Under the pieces are notes generated by a model. The model saw only the letters and a list, made by a program, of their open reading frames with translations. It had not been told where the DNA came from and searched no databases. A stretch of 64,000 bases of DNA from Eubacteriaceae bacterium (GTDB lineage Bacteria; Bacillota; Clostridia; Lachnospirales; Lachnospiraceae), in NCBI GenBank assembly GCA_910574895.1, contig CAJTDQ010000010.1, forward strand, positions 1 to 64,000. Direction: 5' to 3'. The translations under genes and the position numbers were made by a program. Within the stretch, counting starts at the first letter, position 1. Each line of letters opens with the position of its first letter. Positions 36,420 through 46,614 of the stretch are shown here, one piece after another.

Positions 36420-38273
36420 ATGGGAAAAATTATTGGTATTGATTTAGGAACAACAAACTCATGCGTAGCTGTTATGGAAGGTGGAGAACCTACAGTAATT
36501 ACAAATGCTGACGGTGGAAGAACAACACCATCTGTTGTAGCATTTAAGAAAGATGGCGAAAGATTAGTTGGTGAGCAGGCAAAACGTCAGGCTGTAACAA
36601 ACGCAGATGGAACAATCTCATCAATTAAAAGACATATGGGTACAGATTATAAGGCAAAAATTGCTGACAAAGATTATACACCACAGGCTATTTCAGCGAT
36701 GATTCTTCAGAAGTTAAAAGCTGATGCAGAAGCTTATCTTGGAGAGACAGTAACAGAGGCAGTGATTACTGTTCCGGCTTACTTTAATGACGCACAGAGA
36801 CAGGCTACAAAAGATGCCGGCAAGATTGCAGGTCTTGATGTAAAGAGAATTATCAATGAGCCTACAGCAGCAGCTTTAGCATATGGTCTTGATAATGAAG
36901 GCGAGCAGAAGATTATGGTATACGATTTAGGTGGTGGTACATTTGATGTATCTGTTATCGAAATCGGTGATGGAGTCATTGAAGTTCTTGCAACAAACGG
37001 TGATAATAAACTTGGTGGTGATGACTTTGATAAGAAAGTTATGGACTACATGGTAGCAGACTTTAAGTCAAAGACAGGTATCGACCTTTCGAATGACAAC
37101 ATGGCTATGGAAAGAATTAAAGCTGAAGCAGAAGATGCAAAGAAGAAACTTTCATCAGCAACTCAGGTTGAAATTAATATCCCATTCATTACAGCGAATG
37201 AGCAGGGACCACAGCATTTAAATATGACATTAACAAAGGCAAAATTTGATGAATTAACAAGAGACCTTGTAGAGAGAACAGCAATTCCGGTACAGAATGC
37301 ATTAAAGGATGCAGGTGTTTCCGCATCAGAACTTAGCAAAGTATTATTAGTAGGTGGTTCTACAAGAATTCCTGCTGTACAGGATAAGGTAAAACAGTTG
37401 ACAGGTCATGAGCCTTCAAGAAAGATGAATCCGGATGAGTGTGTAGCACTTGGTGCTTCTATCCAGGGTGGTAAATTAGCAGGTGATGCAGGAGCAGGCG
37501 ATATCCTTCTTCTTGATGTAACTCCACTTTCATTATCTATCGAGACAATGGGCGGTGTGGCTACAAGACTGATTGAGAGAAATACAACAATTCCTACAAA
37601 GAAGAGTCAGATATTCTCAACAGCAGCAGATAATCAGACAGCCGTTGATATTAATGTAGTACAGGGTGAAAGACAGTTTGCAAGAGACAACAAGTCACTT
37701 GGACAGTTCAGACTGGATGGAATTCCACCGGCAAGAAGAGGTGTTCCACAGATTGAAGTTACATTTGATATTGATGCCAATGGTATCGTAAATGTTTCTG
37801 CAAAAGACCTTGGAACAGGTAAAGAACAGCACATTACAATTACAGCAGGTTCAAATATGTCTGATGAAGATATCGATAAGGCAGTAAAAGAAGCAGCAGA
37901 ATTTGAAGCGGCTGATAAGAAACGTAAAGAAGCAATTGATGCTAAGAATGAAGCTGATGCAATTATCACTCAGACAGAGCAGGCAATGAATGAAGCAGGA
38001 GATAAATTAGCAGATGCTGATAAGCAGGCAGTTCAGACTGACATTGACGCATTAAAGGCTACTGTTTCAGCAATCGGAGAAAATGAACCTACGGAAGCAC
38101 AGGTTGAAGAATTAAAAGCTGGAAAAGAAAAATTAATGAACTCTGCACAGCAGTTATTCTCAAAGATGTATGAGCAGGCACAGGCAGCAGGTGCTCAGGG
38201 TGCAGGTCCGGATATGGGTGCAGGTGCAGCTCCGGAAGATGATGTAGTAGATGGAGACTTTACAGAAGTATAA
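36420..38273 (+). CDS. dnaK: Molecular chaperone DnaK (Hsp70)
   Basis: This 617-residue ATP-dependent chaperone starts with the Hsp70 signature [17 protein letters not shown]; the other signatures follow ([36 protein letters not shown]). The substrate-binding domain begins after the linker [12 protein letters not shown] (about residue 360), and a helical lid covers about 480-590. The tail is Gly/Ala-rich with an acidic end ([11 protein letters not shown]), as usual. TTAGGAGG precedes the ATG. Confidence 0.98.
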   Translation: MGKIIGIDLGTTNSCVAVMEGGEPTVITNADGGRTTPSVVAFKKDGERLVGEQAKRQAVTNADGTISSIKRHMGTDYKAKIADKDYTPQAISAMILQKLKADAEAYLGETVTEAVITVPAYFNDAQRQATKDAGKIAGLDVKRIINEPTAAALAYGLDNEGEQKIMVYDLGGGTFDVSVIEIGDGVIEVLATNGDNKLGGDDFDKKVMDYMVADFKSKTGIDLSNDNMAMERIKAEAEDAKKKLSSATQVEINIPFITANEQGPQHLNMTLTKAKFDELTRDLVERTAIPVQNALKDAGVSASELSKVLLVGGSTRIPAVQDKVKQLTGHEPSRKMNPDECVALGASIQGGKLAGDAGAGDILLLDVTPLSLSIETMGGVATRLIERNTTIPTKKSQIFSTAADNQTAVDINVVQGERQFARDNKSLGQFRLDGIPPARRGVPQIEVTFDIDANGIVNVSAKDLGTGKEQHITITAGSNMSDEDIDKAVKEAAEFEAADKKRKEAIDAKNEADAIITQTEQAMNEAGDKLADADKQAVQTDIDALKATVSAIGENEPTEAQVEELKAGKEKLMNSAQQLFSKMYEQAQAAGAQGAGPDMGAGAAPEDDVVDGDFTEV

Positions 38274-38319
38274 AATGCAAAGGTGCAGAGGGTTCAGACT
38301 CTACGCACATAACCGGTGA

Positions 38320-38350
38320 AAATCCCGCCCGTGGAAAACGGACGGGTTTT
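38320..38350 (+). terminator. Attenuator-like hairpin between dnaK and dnaJ
   Basis: AAATCCCGCCCGT (38320-38332) pairs with ACGGACGGGTTTT (38337-38350 region) with one mismatch, followed by TTTT. Partial termination here would give more DnaK than DnaJ mRNA, a usual need. Confidence 0.65.
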
Positions 38351-38379
38351 CCCACGATTAATGAGTGGAAGGTATTATT

Positions 38380-39546
38380 ATGGCAGATAAGAGAGATTAT
38401 TATGAGGTGCTGGGTGTTGACAAGAACGCCGATGAAGCAACATTGAAAAAAGCATATAGGCAGTTGGCGAAGAAATACCATCCGGATGCAAACCCGGGAG
38501 ATGAAGAAGCTGCGGCAAAGTTTAAGGAGGCATCAGAAGCGTATGCGGTATTAAGTGATGCTGATAAGAGAAGACAGTATGATCAGTTCGGTCATGCGGC
38601 TTTTGAAGGCGGAGCCGGAGGGGCAGGCGGATTTGACTTTAGTGACTTTGATTTCGGTGATATTTTCGGTGGCAGCGGATTTGGAGATATTTTTGGTGAT
38701 TTGTTTGGCGGTGGACGCCGTAGAGGACCGAGTAATGGACCAAGACGTGGTGCTGATGTAAGAACCGGACTTCGAATTACTTTCGAGGAGGCTGTTTTTG
38801 GCTGTACAAAAGAAGTGACAATCAATTACAAAGAAGAATGTAAGACTTGTGGCGGAAATGGTGCAAAACCAGGTACATCACCGGAGACATGCAGTAAATG
38901 TAATGGGCAGGGACAGTATGTATCCCGTCAGCAGACCATGTTTGGCATGATGCAGAGTGCACAGGTATGTCCGGATTGTAATGGTACAGGAAAGGTAATT
39001 AAAGAAAAATGTCCTGAGTGCCATGGAGCAGGTTATAAAAATACGAGAAAGAGAATCAGCATTGAAATTCCGGCTGGTATTGATGACATGCAGCGTATCC
39101 GTAAAACAGGAGAAGGCGAGCCGGGAACAAATGGTGGACCAAGAGGAGATTTGCTGGTAGATATTCGTGTAGCACCAAGTAATGAGTTTGAGCGTGACGG
39201 AATGAATCTATACAGCACAACATCTATTTCGTTTGCACAGGCGGCGTTAGGCGGCGATATTCGTGTAAAAACAATTGATGGTGATGTTAAGTTCAATATT
39301 AAACCAGGAACACAAACAGGTACCCGCATTAGACTGAAAGGCAAAGGAGTTTGCCATGTACACAATCAGAATGCCAGAGGAGATCAGTACTCTACATTGG
39401 TTGTGAAAGTTCCTACAAAACTTAGCACAGAGCAGAAGGAATTAATTAAGAAATTGGACGAAATCTCTGGAGATACACTAAATGAATTTAGCGATAAAAA
39501 GCCAGAAGATGGAAAGGATAAAAAGAAGAAAAAGAAATTTTTCTAA
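38380..39546 (+). CDS. dnaJ: Molecular chaperone DnaJ (Hsp40)
   Basis: This 388-residue DnaK co-chaperone has a J-domain (about 1-70, with HPD in [10 protein letters not shown]) and a Gly/Phe-rich stretch (about 75-130). Four CxxCxGxG zinc motifs follow ([32 protein letters not shown]), then the C-terminal substrate-binding domains. The start at 38380 has GGAAGG upstream; a further in-frame ATG at 38365 is less well placed. The C-terminus is Lys-rich. Confidence 0.97.
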   Translation: MADKRDYYEVLGVDKNADEATLKKAYRQLAKKYHPDANPGDEEAAAKFKEASEAYAVLSDADKRRQYDQFGHAAFEGGAGGAGGFDFSDFDFGDIFGGSGFGDIFGDLFGGGRRRGPSNGPRRGADVRTGLRITFEEAVFGCTKEVTINYKEECKTCGGNGAKPGTSPETCSKCNGQGQYVSRQQTMFGMMQSAQVCPDCNGTGKVIKEKCPECHGAGYKNTRKRISIEIPAGIDDMQRIRKTGEGEPGTNGGPRGDLLVDIRVAPSNEFERDGMNLYSTTSISFAQAALGGDIRVKTIDGDVKFNIKPGTQTGTRIRLKGKGVCHVHNQNARGDQYSTLVVKVPTKLSTEQKELIKKLDEISGDTLNEFSDKKPEDGKDKKKKKKFF

Positions 39547-39662
39547 TTGTAATTTACATGAATAAAAATTTAATATAATTTATAATAAGAAGAATTTTCT
39601 AAACTAAAAACTGAATAAAAACAAGAAAAGACTATAATAAAAAAAGTATTAACAAAAATCTG

Positions 39663-39691
39663 TTGACTTCAATGGAATTAAAAGTTAATAT
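39663..39691 (+). promoter_or_regulatory. Promoter of the double-nitrilase gene
   Basis: TTGACT (39663-39668) and TAATAT (39686-39691) are 17 nt apart. The 250-bp gap after dnaJ otherwise holds AT-rich sequence and the terminator-like hairpin at 39705. Confidence 0.6.
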
Positions 39692-39704
39692 CTGTGGCAA
39701 CGCA

Positions 39705-39747
39705 AGGGAAGCAATGGGGCTTATGTACCAGAGCTTCCTTTTTCTTT
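39705..39747 (+). terminator. Leader terminator (possible attenuator) before the double-nitrilase gene
   Basis: GGAAGC (39707-39712) pairs with GCTTCC (39733-39738), with an inner TGG/CCA pair, then TTTTTCTTTTG. It lies downstream of the promoter at 39663 but upstream of the gene, so it would cut most transcripts short unless relieved. No known riboswitch is recognised in the ~15 nt before it. Confidence 0.65.
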
Positions 39748-39799
39748 TGTTTTAGGGAAAATAGAAGAGACGTTAATACATATGAAAAGGAGACAAAAA

Positions 39800-42334
39800 A
39801 TGAAGGAAGGAAACAGAATTGTTAGAAAGATTGTGTCTATAATGACTGTGGTTACAATGATTTTTTCTATGGTGACTATGGTAAGTGCTGATACTGATTA
39901 TACAAGGTATACAAGACTTAGTCAGCCAAGATATTCACACACCTTTGAGACAAATGAGTTAGGAGTAGTTAATTTTCATCCCAAATGGGGAGATAAGGAA
40001 GCCAACGTTGCAAGTATGAAAGAATACGTTGAAGAAGCACATGAGAAAGGTACAAAGATTTTATTATTTCCAGAGATGTGTGTAACCGGATATGCTTCCT
40101 CTAGCAATCCAAAATCAGAAACATATCAAATGCCAATAGAAAATGCAGAACCATTGAATGGACCTACACAGCAGACATTTTCAGAATTGTCAGATGAATA
40201 TGATATGTGGATTATTTATGGTGGAACACAGACAGTATATAATGAAGATGGCACAATAGATGAGGAGCATGCATATAATAGTGCATTTGCATGTTCGCCG
40301 GAAGGAGAAGTTACTGCATATCAGAAGATTACGCCAGTAGAGGGGGCATGGTGTACACCAGGTGATACACCAGTGCTAATTGATGCAGGTGAGTATGGTA
40401 TGTTAGGAATTAGTATCTGTTATGATACTTATGCTACACCGGAACTTGGAAGATATTATGCAGCAAAAGGATGTAGTATTTTATTAAATCCAACAGCAAC
40501 ATCCAGAAGTTATTCAGTGGATAATGATAAAGGATGGGAATGGTATTATAAAAACAGATTGGAAAGTGGTGCTTCAAGAGAAGGTTACACTATAATGAGT
40601 GCCGATTTAGTTGGTACTGATGGCGCAACAGTAAATGGAAAACAGTCATATTTATTCCCAGGAGGAAGTGTTATTATGAAGGGCTCGCCTGTATATTATG
40701 CAGGTGTTGTTGACTCACAATTAGGTAAGGCGACAACTTCGGCAGATATTGTAACAGGAGAAGAAGGACTTATTACAAACTGTGCAAAAGTATCTTGTAG
40801 TACAGGTTCTACATGTAGAAATGAAGACTTTAACCCGGAAATGTATGCACAGTTATATAAGAGACTGGCAGATAAAAAGAAAAGTGGAAGTTCATTATCA
40901 TATACTTCAACTGTAGAAGATGGTCCGGTAGCAGCAGTTGTAAATATGCCGGGCATCTGGGGAGATAAGCAGGCGAATGTTGATGCAATGACAGCATATG
41001 TAGAAGAGGCAGCAGAGAAGAATGTTGATATCTTAGTATTTCCAGAGACAGTACTGACAGGTTATCAATATATTAAGCCCGATGATGGTAATGATGCAAT
41101 GCAGGTAAAACTGGCAGAGACGATTCCGGGTAAAACAACCAATTATTTTTCAGAACTGGCACAGAAATATAATATGTATATTATCTTTGGCATGTCAGAG
41201 AAGGACAAGAATGGACCAATATATGAAAATGGTGTAGAAAAGGTATATAATTCAGCAGCAATATGTATGCCGGATGGAACAATTGATTCTTATCAGAAAA
41301 TACATAGAGCAGGCTCGGAAAATCAGTGGTCAGTACCGGGCAAAAATCCTAAAATGTTTGAAACAGAATGGGGAAAAATCGGTATAGACATTTGTAGAGA
41401 TGGACATTTCTATCCGGAACTTGGAAGATATTATGCAGCTATGGGATGCACAATATTGATTCATCCAACAGCAACAACAGGAAATCCATGGTATAGAGAA
41501 ACAAGAATAGGTTCCTATACAGATAGAGATGGTATGGCTGCGATTACATGTAACCTGCTAGGTGGAGATGGTATATACAATGAGGAGACTGAAAAATGGT
41601 CAGGTGGTGTTTTTGCCAGCACAAGTTTGATTATTACAAAATACAATGGTTCAGGAAGATATAATGCAGATACAGGATATGCTATCGATTTGAATGGCAC
41701 AGGTTCTGAATCGGAAGGATATGCAGAAAGAGGAACCAGCCCAGAAGGATTAGAAGTGGCAAAGATGAATTTGAAGGGCTGTGGATTTAAAATAACAAAC
41801 TTTAATCCTGATTTATTCTCTAGAATGTATGATGAATTAGCTACATTATATAGAGAAGGATATAAGACAATTTATCCGGGAGAAAGCATTTCAAAACCTG
41901 TAACAATTGATTTAACACCAGAAGAAGAGACTACAGAGGAAACAACATTAGAAGAGATAACGACGGAAGTGCCAGAAGCAACAACTATAGAAGAAATAAC
42001 AACAAAAAGTAATACGGTACCCGCAAAAAACTCGACAATAAAAGTTAAAAAAGTAAAAGTAAAATCAACCAAAAGAACAGGTAAGACAAAAGCAAAAATT
42101 TCTTTGAAAGCAGTAAGTGGAGTAAAAGGATATGTTGTAAAATATTCTACGAAGAAGAAGTTTGGTAAGAAGACTACAATCATAAAGAAAGTTAAAAAAG
42201 CGACATTTACAATTAAGAAATTGAAAGCCAATAAGAATTACTATGTGAAGGTGAGAGCATATAAAGTAGTAAACAATAAGACTTATTATGGAAAATGGAG
42301 TAATCGAAAAACAGTTAAAGTTTATAAGAAATAA
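39800..42334 (+). CDS. Secreted protein with two carbon-nitrogen hydrolase (nitrilase) domains
   Basis: This 844-residue protein has a signal peptide (Lys/Arg start, hydrophobic core, MVSADTD cleavage region). Two tandem nitrilase-fold domains follow, each with its own Glu-Lys-Cys triad. In domain 1 (about 50-350) these are Glu in LLFPEMCVTGY, Lys in AYQKITPVEG and Cys in GISICYDTYATPELG. In domain 2 (about 375-660) they are Glu in LVFPETVLTGY, Lys in SYQKIHRAG and Cys in GIDICRDGHFYPELG. A Glu/Thr-rich linker and a basic Fn3-like tail (about 735-844) end the protein. It should hydrolyse an amide or nitrile outside the cell. AAAGGAG supports ATG 39800 over 39782. It interrupts the usual dnaJ-prmA order and has its own promoter and terminator. 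Confidence 0.85.
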   Translation: MKEGNRIVRKIVSIMTVVTMIFSMVTMVSADTDYTRYTRLSQPRYSHTFETNELGVVNFHPKWGDKEANVASMKEYVEEAHEKGTKILLFPEMCVTGYASSSNPKSETYQMPIENAEPLNGPTQQTFSELSDEYDMWIIYGGTQTVYNEDGTIDEEHAYNSAFACSPEGEVTAYQKITPVEGAWCTPGDTPVLIDAGEYGMLGISICYDTYATPELGRYYAAKGCSILLNPTATSRSYSVDNDKGWEWYYKNRLESGASREGYTIMSADLVGTDGATVNGKQSYLFPGGSVIMKGSPVYYAGVVDSQLGKATTSADIVTGEEGLITNCAKVSCSTGSTCRNEDFNPEMYAQLYKRLADKKKSGSSLSYTSTVEDGPVAAVVNMPGIWGDKQANVDAMTAYVEEAAEKNVDILVFPETVLTGYQYIKPDDGNDAMQVKLAETIPGKTTNYFSELAQKYNMYIIFGMSEKDKNGPIYENGVEKVYNSAAICMPDGTIDSYQKIHRAGSENQWSVPGKNPKMFETEWGKIGIDICRDGHFYPELGRYYAAMGCTILIHPTATTGNPWYRETRIGSYTDRDGMAAITCNLLGGDGIYNEETEKWSGGVFASTSLIITKYNGSGRYNADTGYAIDLNGTGSESEGYAERGTSPEGLEVAKMNLKGCGFKITNFNPDLFSRMYDELATLYREGYKTIYPGESISKPVTIDLTPEEETTEETTLEEITTEVPEATTIEEITTKSNTVPAKNSTIKVKKVKVKSTKRTGKTKAKISLKAVSGVKGYVVKYSTKKKFGKKTTIIKKVKKATFTIKKLKANKNYYVKVRAYKVVNNKTYYGKWSNRKTVKVYKK

Positions 42335-42358
42335 CAACTGTTCAATAAATTAGTATAG

Positions 42359-42383
42359 GAAGCAGACGAAAGTCTGCTTCTTT
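42359..42383 (+). terminator. Terminator after the double-nitrilase gene
   Basis: GAAGCAGAC (42359-42367), loop GAAA, GTCTGCTTC (42372-42380), followed by TTTC. The stem is strong but the T-run is short. Confidence 0.7.
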
Positions 42384-42387
42384 CGAT

Positions 42388-42416
42388 TTGCGTAATTCCC
42401 CTTTCTATGATATGAT
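42388..42416 (+). promoter_or_regulatory. prmA promoter
   Basis: TTGCGT (42388-42393) and TATGAT (42411-42416) are 17 nt apart, right after the previous terminator. It gives prmA-rsmE-cysteine desulfurase-thiI a start independent of the heat-shock operon. Confidence 0.6.
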
Positions 42417-42492
42417 ATTTCGGTTAAAGAGTTTGTTTATGTAGAATATAGGATATAAAGAAATATATATACGATTTAGAACGGAGCGTTTT

Positions 42493-43458
42493 ATGAAGTG
42501 GAATAAATATCGTCTGAAAACAACAACGCAGGCAGAAGATTTCGTTAGCGGAATTCTTATGGAATTAGGTATTAATGGAGTTCAGATAGAAGATAATGTG
42601 CAGATATCCCAAGAGGACAAAGAAAAGCAGTTTATTGACTATCTTGCTGATCTTCCAGAGGATGATGGGACAGCCTATATTAGTTTTTACACAGAAGAAA
42701 ATTCAGAAGATAAGGACGATGAACTATTATTAGATACACTCCGTGAAAAATTAAAGGAAGCAAATACTTTTATAAAGATAGGGGAAGGAAGTATTGAAAA
42801 AAGTCTGACAGAAGATGTGGATTGGGTAAATAATTGGAAGAAATATTTTAAGTCTTTTACAGTAGATAATTTTTTTATTAAGCCGACTTGGGAAGAATTA
42901 GATGACATACACAAAGATATGGAAATGATAGAAATAGACCCAGGCACCGCTTTTGGTACAGGAAAGCATGATACTACGCAATTGTGCATCAAGCAGTTAA
43001 TAAAATATGTAAAAGATGGAGATAATGTATTAGACCTTGGTTGTGGTAGTGGTATTTTATCTATTGTTGCAAAGAAATTAGGAGCAGCAGATGTAGATAT
43101 GACAGATATAGATCCAGCGGCAATTGAGGCAGTAGGAGAAAATTTTGCAGTAAATAAAATGTCCATGGAAGATGTGGAAGTAATCGCCGGAAATGTTCTT
43201 GAAGATACGCAGTTACAGGCAAAATTTGAGAATAAGAAATATGATATTGTAGTGGCAAATATTTTAGCAGATGTTATTATTCCAATTGCAGGAATGGTAG
43301 ATAGATTCTTAAAAACAGGTGGAATATTTATTTCGTCAGGCATTATTTATATGAAAGAAGATGAAGTAAAAGAAGCTGTGAAAAGTAATGACAATCTTGA
43401 ATTAAAAGATGTGGTAAATCAGGGAGACTGGCGCAGCATCATTGCAGTAAAAAAATAA
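42493..43458 (+). CDS. prmA: Ribosomal protein L11 methyltransferase
   Basis: This 321-residue enzyme trimethylates ribosomal protein L11 using S-adenosylmethionine. The N-terminal recognition domain (about 1-120) leads to a Rossmann methyltransferase domain: PGTAFGTGKHDTTQLC (PrmA signature), LDLGCGSGILSI (SAM motif I), and VVANILADVI (catalytic-region motif). GGAG precedes the start. rsmE follows by 28 bp, a widely conserved pair after dnaJ in Firmicutes. Confidence 0.95.
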   Translation: MKWNKYRLKTTTQAEDFVSGILMELGINGVQIEDNVQISQEDKEKQFIDYLADLPEDDGTAYISFYTEENSEDKDDELLLDTLREKLKEANTFIKIGEGSIEKSLTEDVDWVNNWKKYFKSFTVDNFFIKPTWEELDDIHKDMEMIEIDPGTAFGTGKHDTTQLCIKQLIKYVKDGDNVLDLGCGSGILSIVAKKLGAADVDMTDIDPAAIEAVGENFAVNKMSMEDVEVIAGNVLEDTQLQAKFENKKYDIVVANILADVIIPIAGMVDRFLKTGGIFISSGIIYMKEDEVKEAVKSNDNLELKDVVNQGDWRSIIAVKK

Positions 43459-43485
43459 TAGCGAAAGGAAATTCGGACAAAAGAG

Positions 43486-44223
43486 ATGTATCGATTTTTT
43501 GTAGAGCCTGAACAGATTGGCGAAGAGGCAATTTCCATAACAGGCAAAGACGTAAATCATATAAAAAATGTTCTTCGTATGAAGATAGGAGAAACTGTTT
43601 TAGTCAGCGATGGCAGTGATAGAGAATATATTTGCGCTATTCGTCAGTTGAAAGAAGATGAAGTAATTGTTGATATAGAAGATATTAATGGGCAGACCAG
43701 GGAACTGCCCATTAAGGTTACCTTATTTCAAGCATTGCCAAAGGGCGATAAGATGGAGCTGATTATCCAGAAGATGATTGAACTGGGAGCCTATCAGATT
43801 GTTCCTATGGCAACGAAACGGTGTGTTGTAAAATTAGATGCAAAAAAAGCAGCAGCCAAGACGAAACGGTGGAATGCTATTGCAGAGAGTGCTGCAAAGC
43901 AGTCAAAACGTGGCATTATTCCACAGGTTATTGAGCCTGTAACATATAAGCAGGCACTTACGATGGCAAAAGATATGGACATGCTTCTCATTCCTTATGA
44001 AGAAGCTGAAAACATGGAACAGACCAGAGAGATAATTTCCACAATAAAAACCGGAATGAATGTTGGAATTTTTATTGGTTCAGAAGGTGGATTTGCAAAA
44101 GAAGAAGTAGAGATGGCACAGCAAAGTGGGGCAAAAGAAATTACATTGGGAAAACGAATTCTTCGAACTGAGACAGCAGGTATGATGTTGATGTCTGTAC
44201 TGATGTATTTTATGGAAGAATAG
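43486..44223 (+). CDS. rsmE: 16S rRNA (uracil-1498-N3)-methyltransferase
   Basis: This 245-residue SPOUT enzyme methylates U1498 of 16S rRNA. An N-terminal PUA-like domain (residues 1-70, HIKNVLRMKIGE) precedes the knotted SAM-binding domain. The knot motifs are visible: ESAAKQSKRG, IGSEGGFAKEEVE and LGKRILRTETA. It is in the prmA operon. Confidence 0.95.
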   Translation: MYRFFVEPEQIGEEAISITGKDVNHIKNVLRMKIGETVLVSDGSDREYICAIRQLKEDEVIVDIEDINGQTRELPIKVTLFQALPKGDKMELIIQKMIELGAYQIVPMATKRCVVKLDAKKAAAKTKRWNAIAESAAKQSKRGIIPQVIEPVTYKQALTMAKDMDMLLIPYEEAENMEQTREIISTIKTGMNVGIFIGSEGGFAKEEVEMAQQSGAKEITLGKRILRTETAGMMLMSVLMYFMEE

Positions 44224-44265
44224 AAAATAGGGAAATCCCTTGGTTAGAAAGGTTTGGTGCAAAAT

Positions 44266-45420
44266 ATGGAAGCGTATTTTGATAATTCGGCAACTACGAG
44301 AGTGACAGATTCTGTAAAAGATATTGTTGTAAAAACTATGACAGAAGATTATGGGAATCCGTCCTCTATGCATATGGTAGGAGTGGAAGCTGAAAAATAT
44401 ATTAAGACAGCAAAAGAGAATATTGCAAAGATTTTAAAAGTAGATGAAAAGGAAATCTATTTTACATCTGGTGGAACAGAGGGAAATAATCTGGCAATTG
44501 TGGGTGTGGTAGAGGCAAATAAACGTAGTGGAAATAAAATTATTACTACAGAGGTAGAACATGCATCTGTTGCAAGTCCCATGAAATATTTAGAGAAAGA
44601 GGGATACAATGTGGTATATCTTCCGGTAGACCGTTATGGAGTGGTAAATATAGAATCCCTGAAAAAGGAAATGAGTGAGGACACGCTTCTTGTTTCTGTG
44701 ATGCACGTAAATAATGAAGTTGGAGCAATACAGCCTGTTGGAGAGATAGGAAAGTATATTAAAACCATAAATCCAAAGGTTGTTTATCATGTGGATGCAA
44801 TTCAGGCATTTGGAAAAATGGAAATCAGACCAAAGAAGGAGCACATTGATATCCTGACGGTAAGTGGCCATAAGATTCATGGATCAAAAGGAAGTGGATT
44901 TATTTATATCAAAAAGAATACAAAGATTAATCCTATTATATCCGGCGGTGGACAGCAGGATGGTATTCGTTCTGGGACGGAAAATGTACCAGGAATCGCA
45001 GGAATTGGACAGGCAGCAAAGGATTGCTATGATAATTTGGAACAAAATGTTCGGAGAATGACAGAATTAAAAGACTATCTGATAGATAGATTATCAGAAA
45101 TAGAAGGAGTGACAATCAATAGCAGGAAAGGAAATGAGGGGGCACCTCATATTGTTAGTGCAAGTTTTCGTGGCGTACGAAGTGAAGTGCTGCTTCATGC
45201 ATTGGAGGATAAGGGCATTTATGTTTCAGCAGGAAGTGCGTGCTCATCTAATAGACCGTCCATTAGTAGAACATTAAAGGCAATGAACATAGATAAGGAT
45301 TTATTAGGTTCAACCATACGATTTAGTTTTAGTGAATTTAATACAAAAGAAGAAATTGATTATTGCATGGAACAGTTAAATCAGTTGTTACCGGTACTAA
45401 GAAAATATGTAAGGAGATAA
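44266..45420 (+). CDS. Cysteine desulfurase (NifS/IscS-like)
   Basis: This 384-residue PLP enzyme takes sulfur from cysteine. The cofactor Lys lies in TVSGHKIHGSKGSGF, the active-site Cys in SAGSACSSNRPS, and the substrate region near the N-terminus is YFDNSATTRV. The start at 44266 follows GAAAGG. It is 12 bp before thiI, so it is most likely the dedicated sulfur donor for 4-thiouridine in tRNA. A wider role in Fe-S clusters cannot be excluded, since no scaffold gene is adjacent. Confidence 0.93.
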   Translation: MEAYFDNSATTRVTDSVKDIVVKTMTEDYGNPSSMHMVGVEAEKYIKTAKENIAKILKVDEKEIYFTSGGTEGNNLAIVGVVEANKRSGNKIITTEVEHASVASPMKYLEKEGYNVVYLPVDRYGVVNIESLKKEMSEDTLLVSVMHVNNEVGAIQPVGEIGKYIKTINPKVVYHVDAIQAFGKMEIRPKKEHIDILTVSGHKIHGSKGSGFIYIKKNTKINPIISGGGQQDGIRSGTENVPGIAGIGQAAKDCYDNLEQNVRRMTELKDYLIDRLSEIEGVTINSRKGNEGAPHIVSASFRGVRSEVLLHALEDKGIYVSAGSACSSNRPSISRTLKAMNIDKDLLGSTIRFSFSEFNTKEEIDYCMEQLNQLLPVLRKYVRR

Positions 45421-45432
45421 GAAGGAGAAGAT

Positions 45433-46611
45433 ATGTTTAAATCATTTTTGATAAAGTACGCTGAGATTGGCGTAAAGGGAAAAAACAGATATATATTTGA
45501 AAATGCATTAGTGGATAATGCAAAAAGAGCTTTGGATAAAATTGAGGGAGAGTTTCAAGTTACAAAAGAAAACGGAAGAGTTTATGCTATAGCTCTGAGC
45601 GATTATGATTATGACGAGGCGGTAGATGCTCTGCAGCATGTGTTTGGTATTGTTGGAATCTGCCCGATGGTACAGATAGATGACAATGGATTTGATGATT
45701 TGGCAGATAATGTTGTAAAATATATTGAAGAGAATTATGAGGATAAAAACTTCACATTCAAAGTGATGGCAAGACGTGCCAGAAAAAACTATCCAATGGA
45801 TTCCATGGAAATCAATGCAGAGCTGGGTGGTAAAATATTGGATGCTTTTCCAAAGCTTCACGTAGATGTACATAATCCGGATGTGATTTTAAATGTAGAG
45901 ATTAGAAATCATATTAATATTTATTCCAAAATTCTTCCGGGACCAGGTGGAATGCCTGTAGGAACAGCAGGAAAAGGAATGCTTCTTTTATCAGGAGGAA
46001 TTGATAGTCCGGTAGCCGGCTGGATGACAGCAAAGCGTGGCGTTGTGGTAGATGCAGTGTATTTTCATGCACCACCATATACATCAGAGAGAGCAAAACA
46101 GAAGGTAGTAGACCTTGCAAAAATCGTATCAAAGTATTCCGGTCCGATGAATCTGTATGTAGTGAATTTTACAGATATTCAGATGTATATTTATGATAAA
46201 TGTCCACATGATGAACTCACAATTATAATGCGTAGGTACATGATGAAGATTGCTGAGTATTTTGCAAAACAGGAAGGCGCTCATGGACTAATCACAGGAG
46301 AGTCCATTGGTCAGGTGGCGAGTCAGACGATGCAGAGCCTTGCGGCAACAAATGAAGTCTGTACATTGCCGGTATTCAGACCTGTCATCGCTTTTGATAA
46401 GCAGGAGATTATAGATGTATCATTAAAGATTGGAAGTTATGAAACATCTATTCTTCCATATGAAGACTGCTGTACGACATTTGTAGCAAAGCATCCGGTT
46501 ACGAAACCAAATATTAACGTGATAAAAAATTCAGAGAAAAAACTTGCAGAAGAGATTGATAGAATGTTTGATGAAGCAGTGAATACTGCAGAACTGATAA
46601 AGATTCAGTAA
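45433..46611 (+). CDS. thiI: tRNA 4-thiouridine synthase ThiI
   Basis: This 392-residue enzyme puts sulfur on U8 of tRNA. It has an N-terminal ferredoxin-like and THUMP domain (about 1-165, FKVMARRARKNYPMDS) and a PP-loop ATPase domain with LLSGGIDSPVAGW. No C-terminal rhodanese domain is present, which is usual in Firmicutes, where a dedicated NifS-type desulfurase delivers sulfur. That partner lies directly upstream. AGAAGGAGA precedes the ATG. Confidence 0.96.
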   Translation: MFKSFLIKYAEIGVKGKNRYIFENALVDNAKRALDKIEGEFQVTKENGRVYAIALSDYDYDEAVDALQHVFGIVGICPMVQIDDNGFDDLADNVVKYIEENYEDKNFTFKVMARRARKNYPMDSMEINAELGGKILDAFPKLHVDVHNPDVILNVEIRNHINIYSKILPGPGGMPVGTAGKGMLLLSGGIDSPVAGWMTAKRGVVVDAVYFHAPPYTSERAKQKVVDLAKIVSKYSGPMNLYVVNFTDIQMYIYDKCPHDELTIIMRRYMMKIAEYFAKQEGAHGLITGESIGQVASQTMQSLAATNEVCTLPVFRPVIAFDKQEIIDVSLKIGSYETSILPYEDCCTTFVAKHPVTKPNINVIKNSEKKLAEEIDRMFDEAVNTAELIKIQ

Positions 46612-46614
46612 AAA

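Noticed and set aside
42687-43343. 218-codon frame on - opposite prmA
   Set aside because: prmA has all its catalytic motifs on +, and the reverse frame has no ribosome site or recognisable domain.
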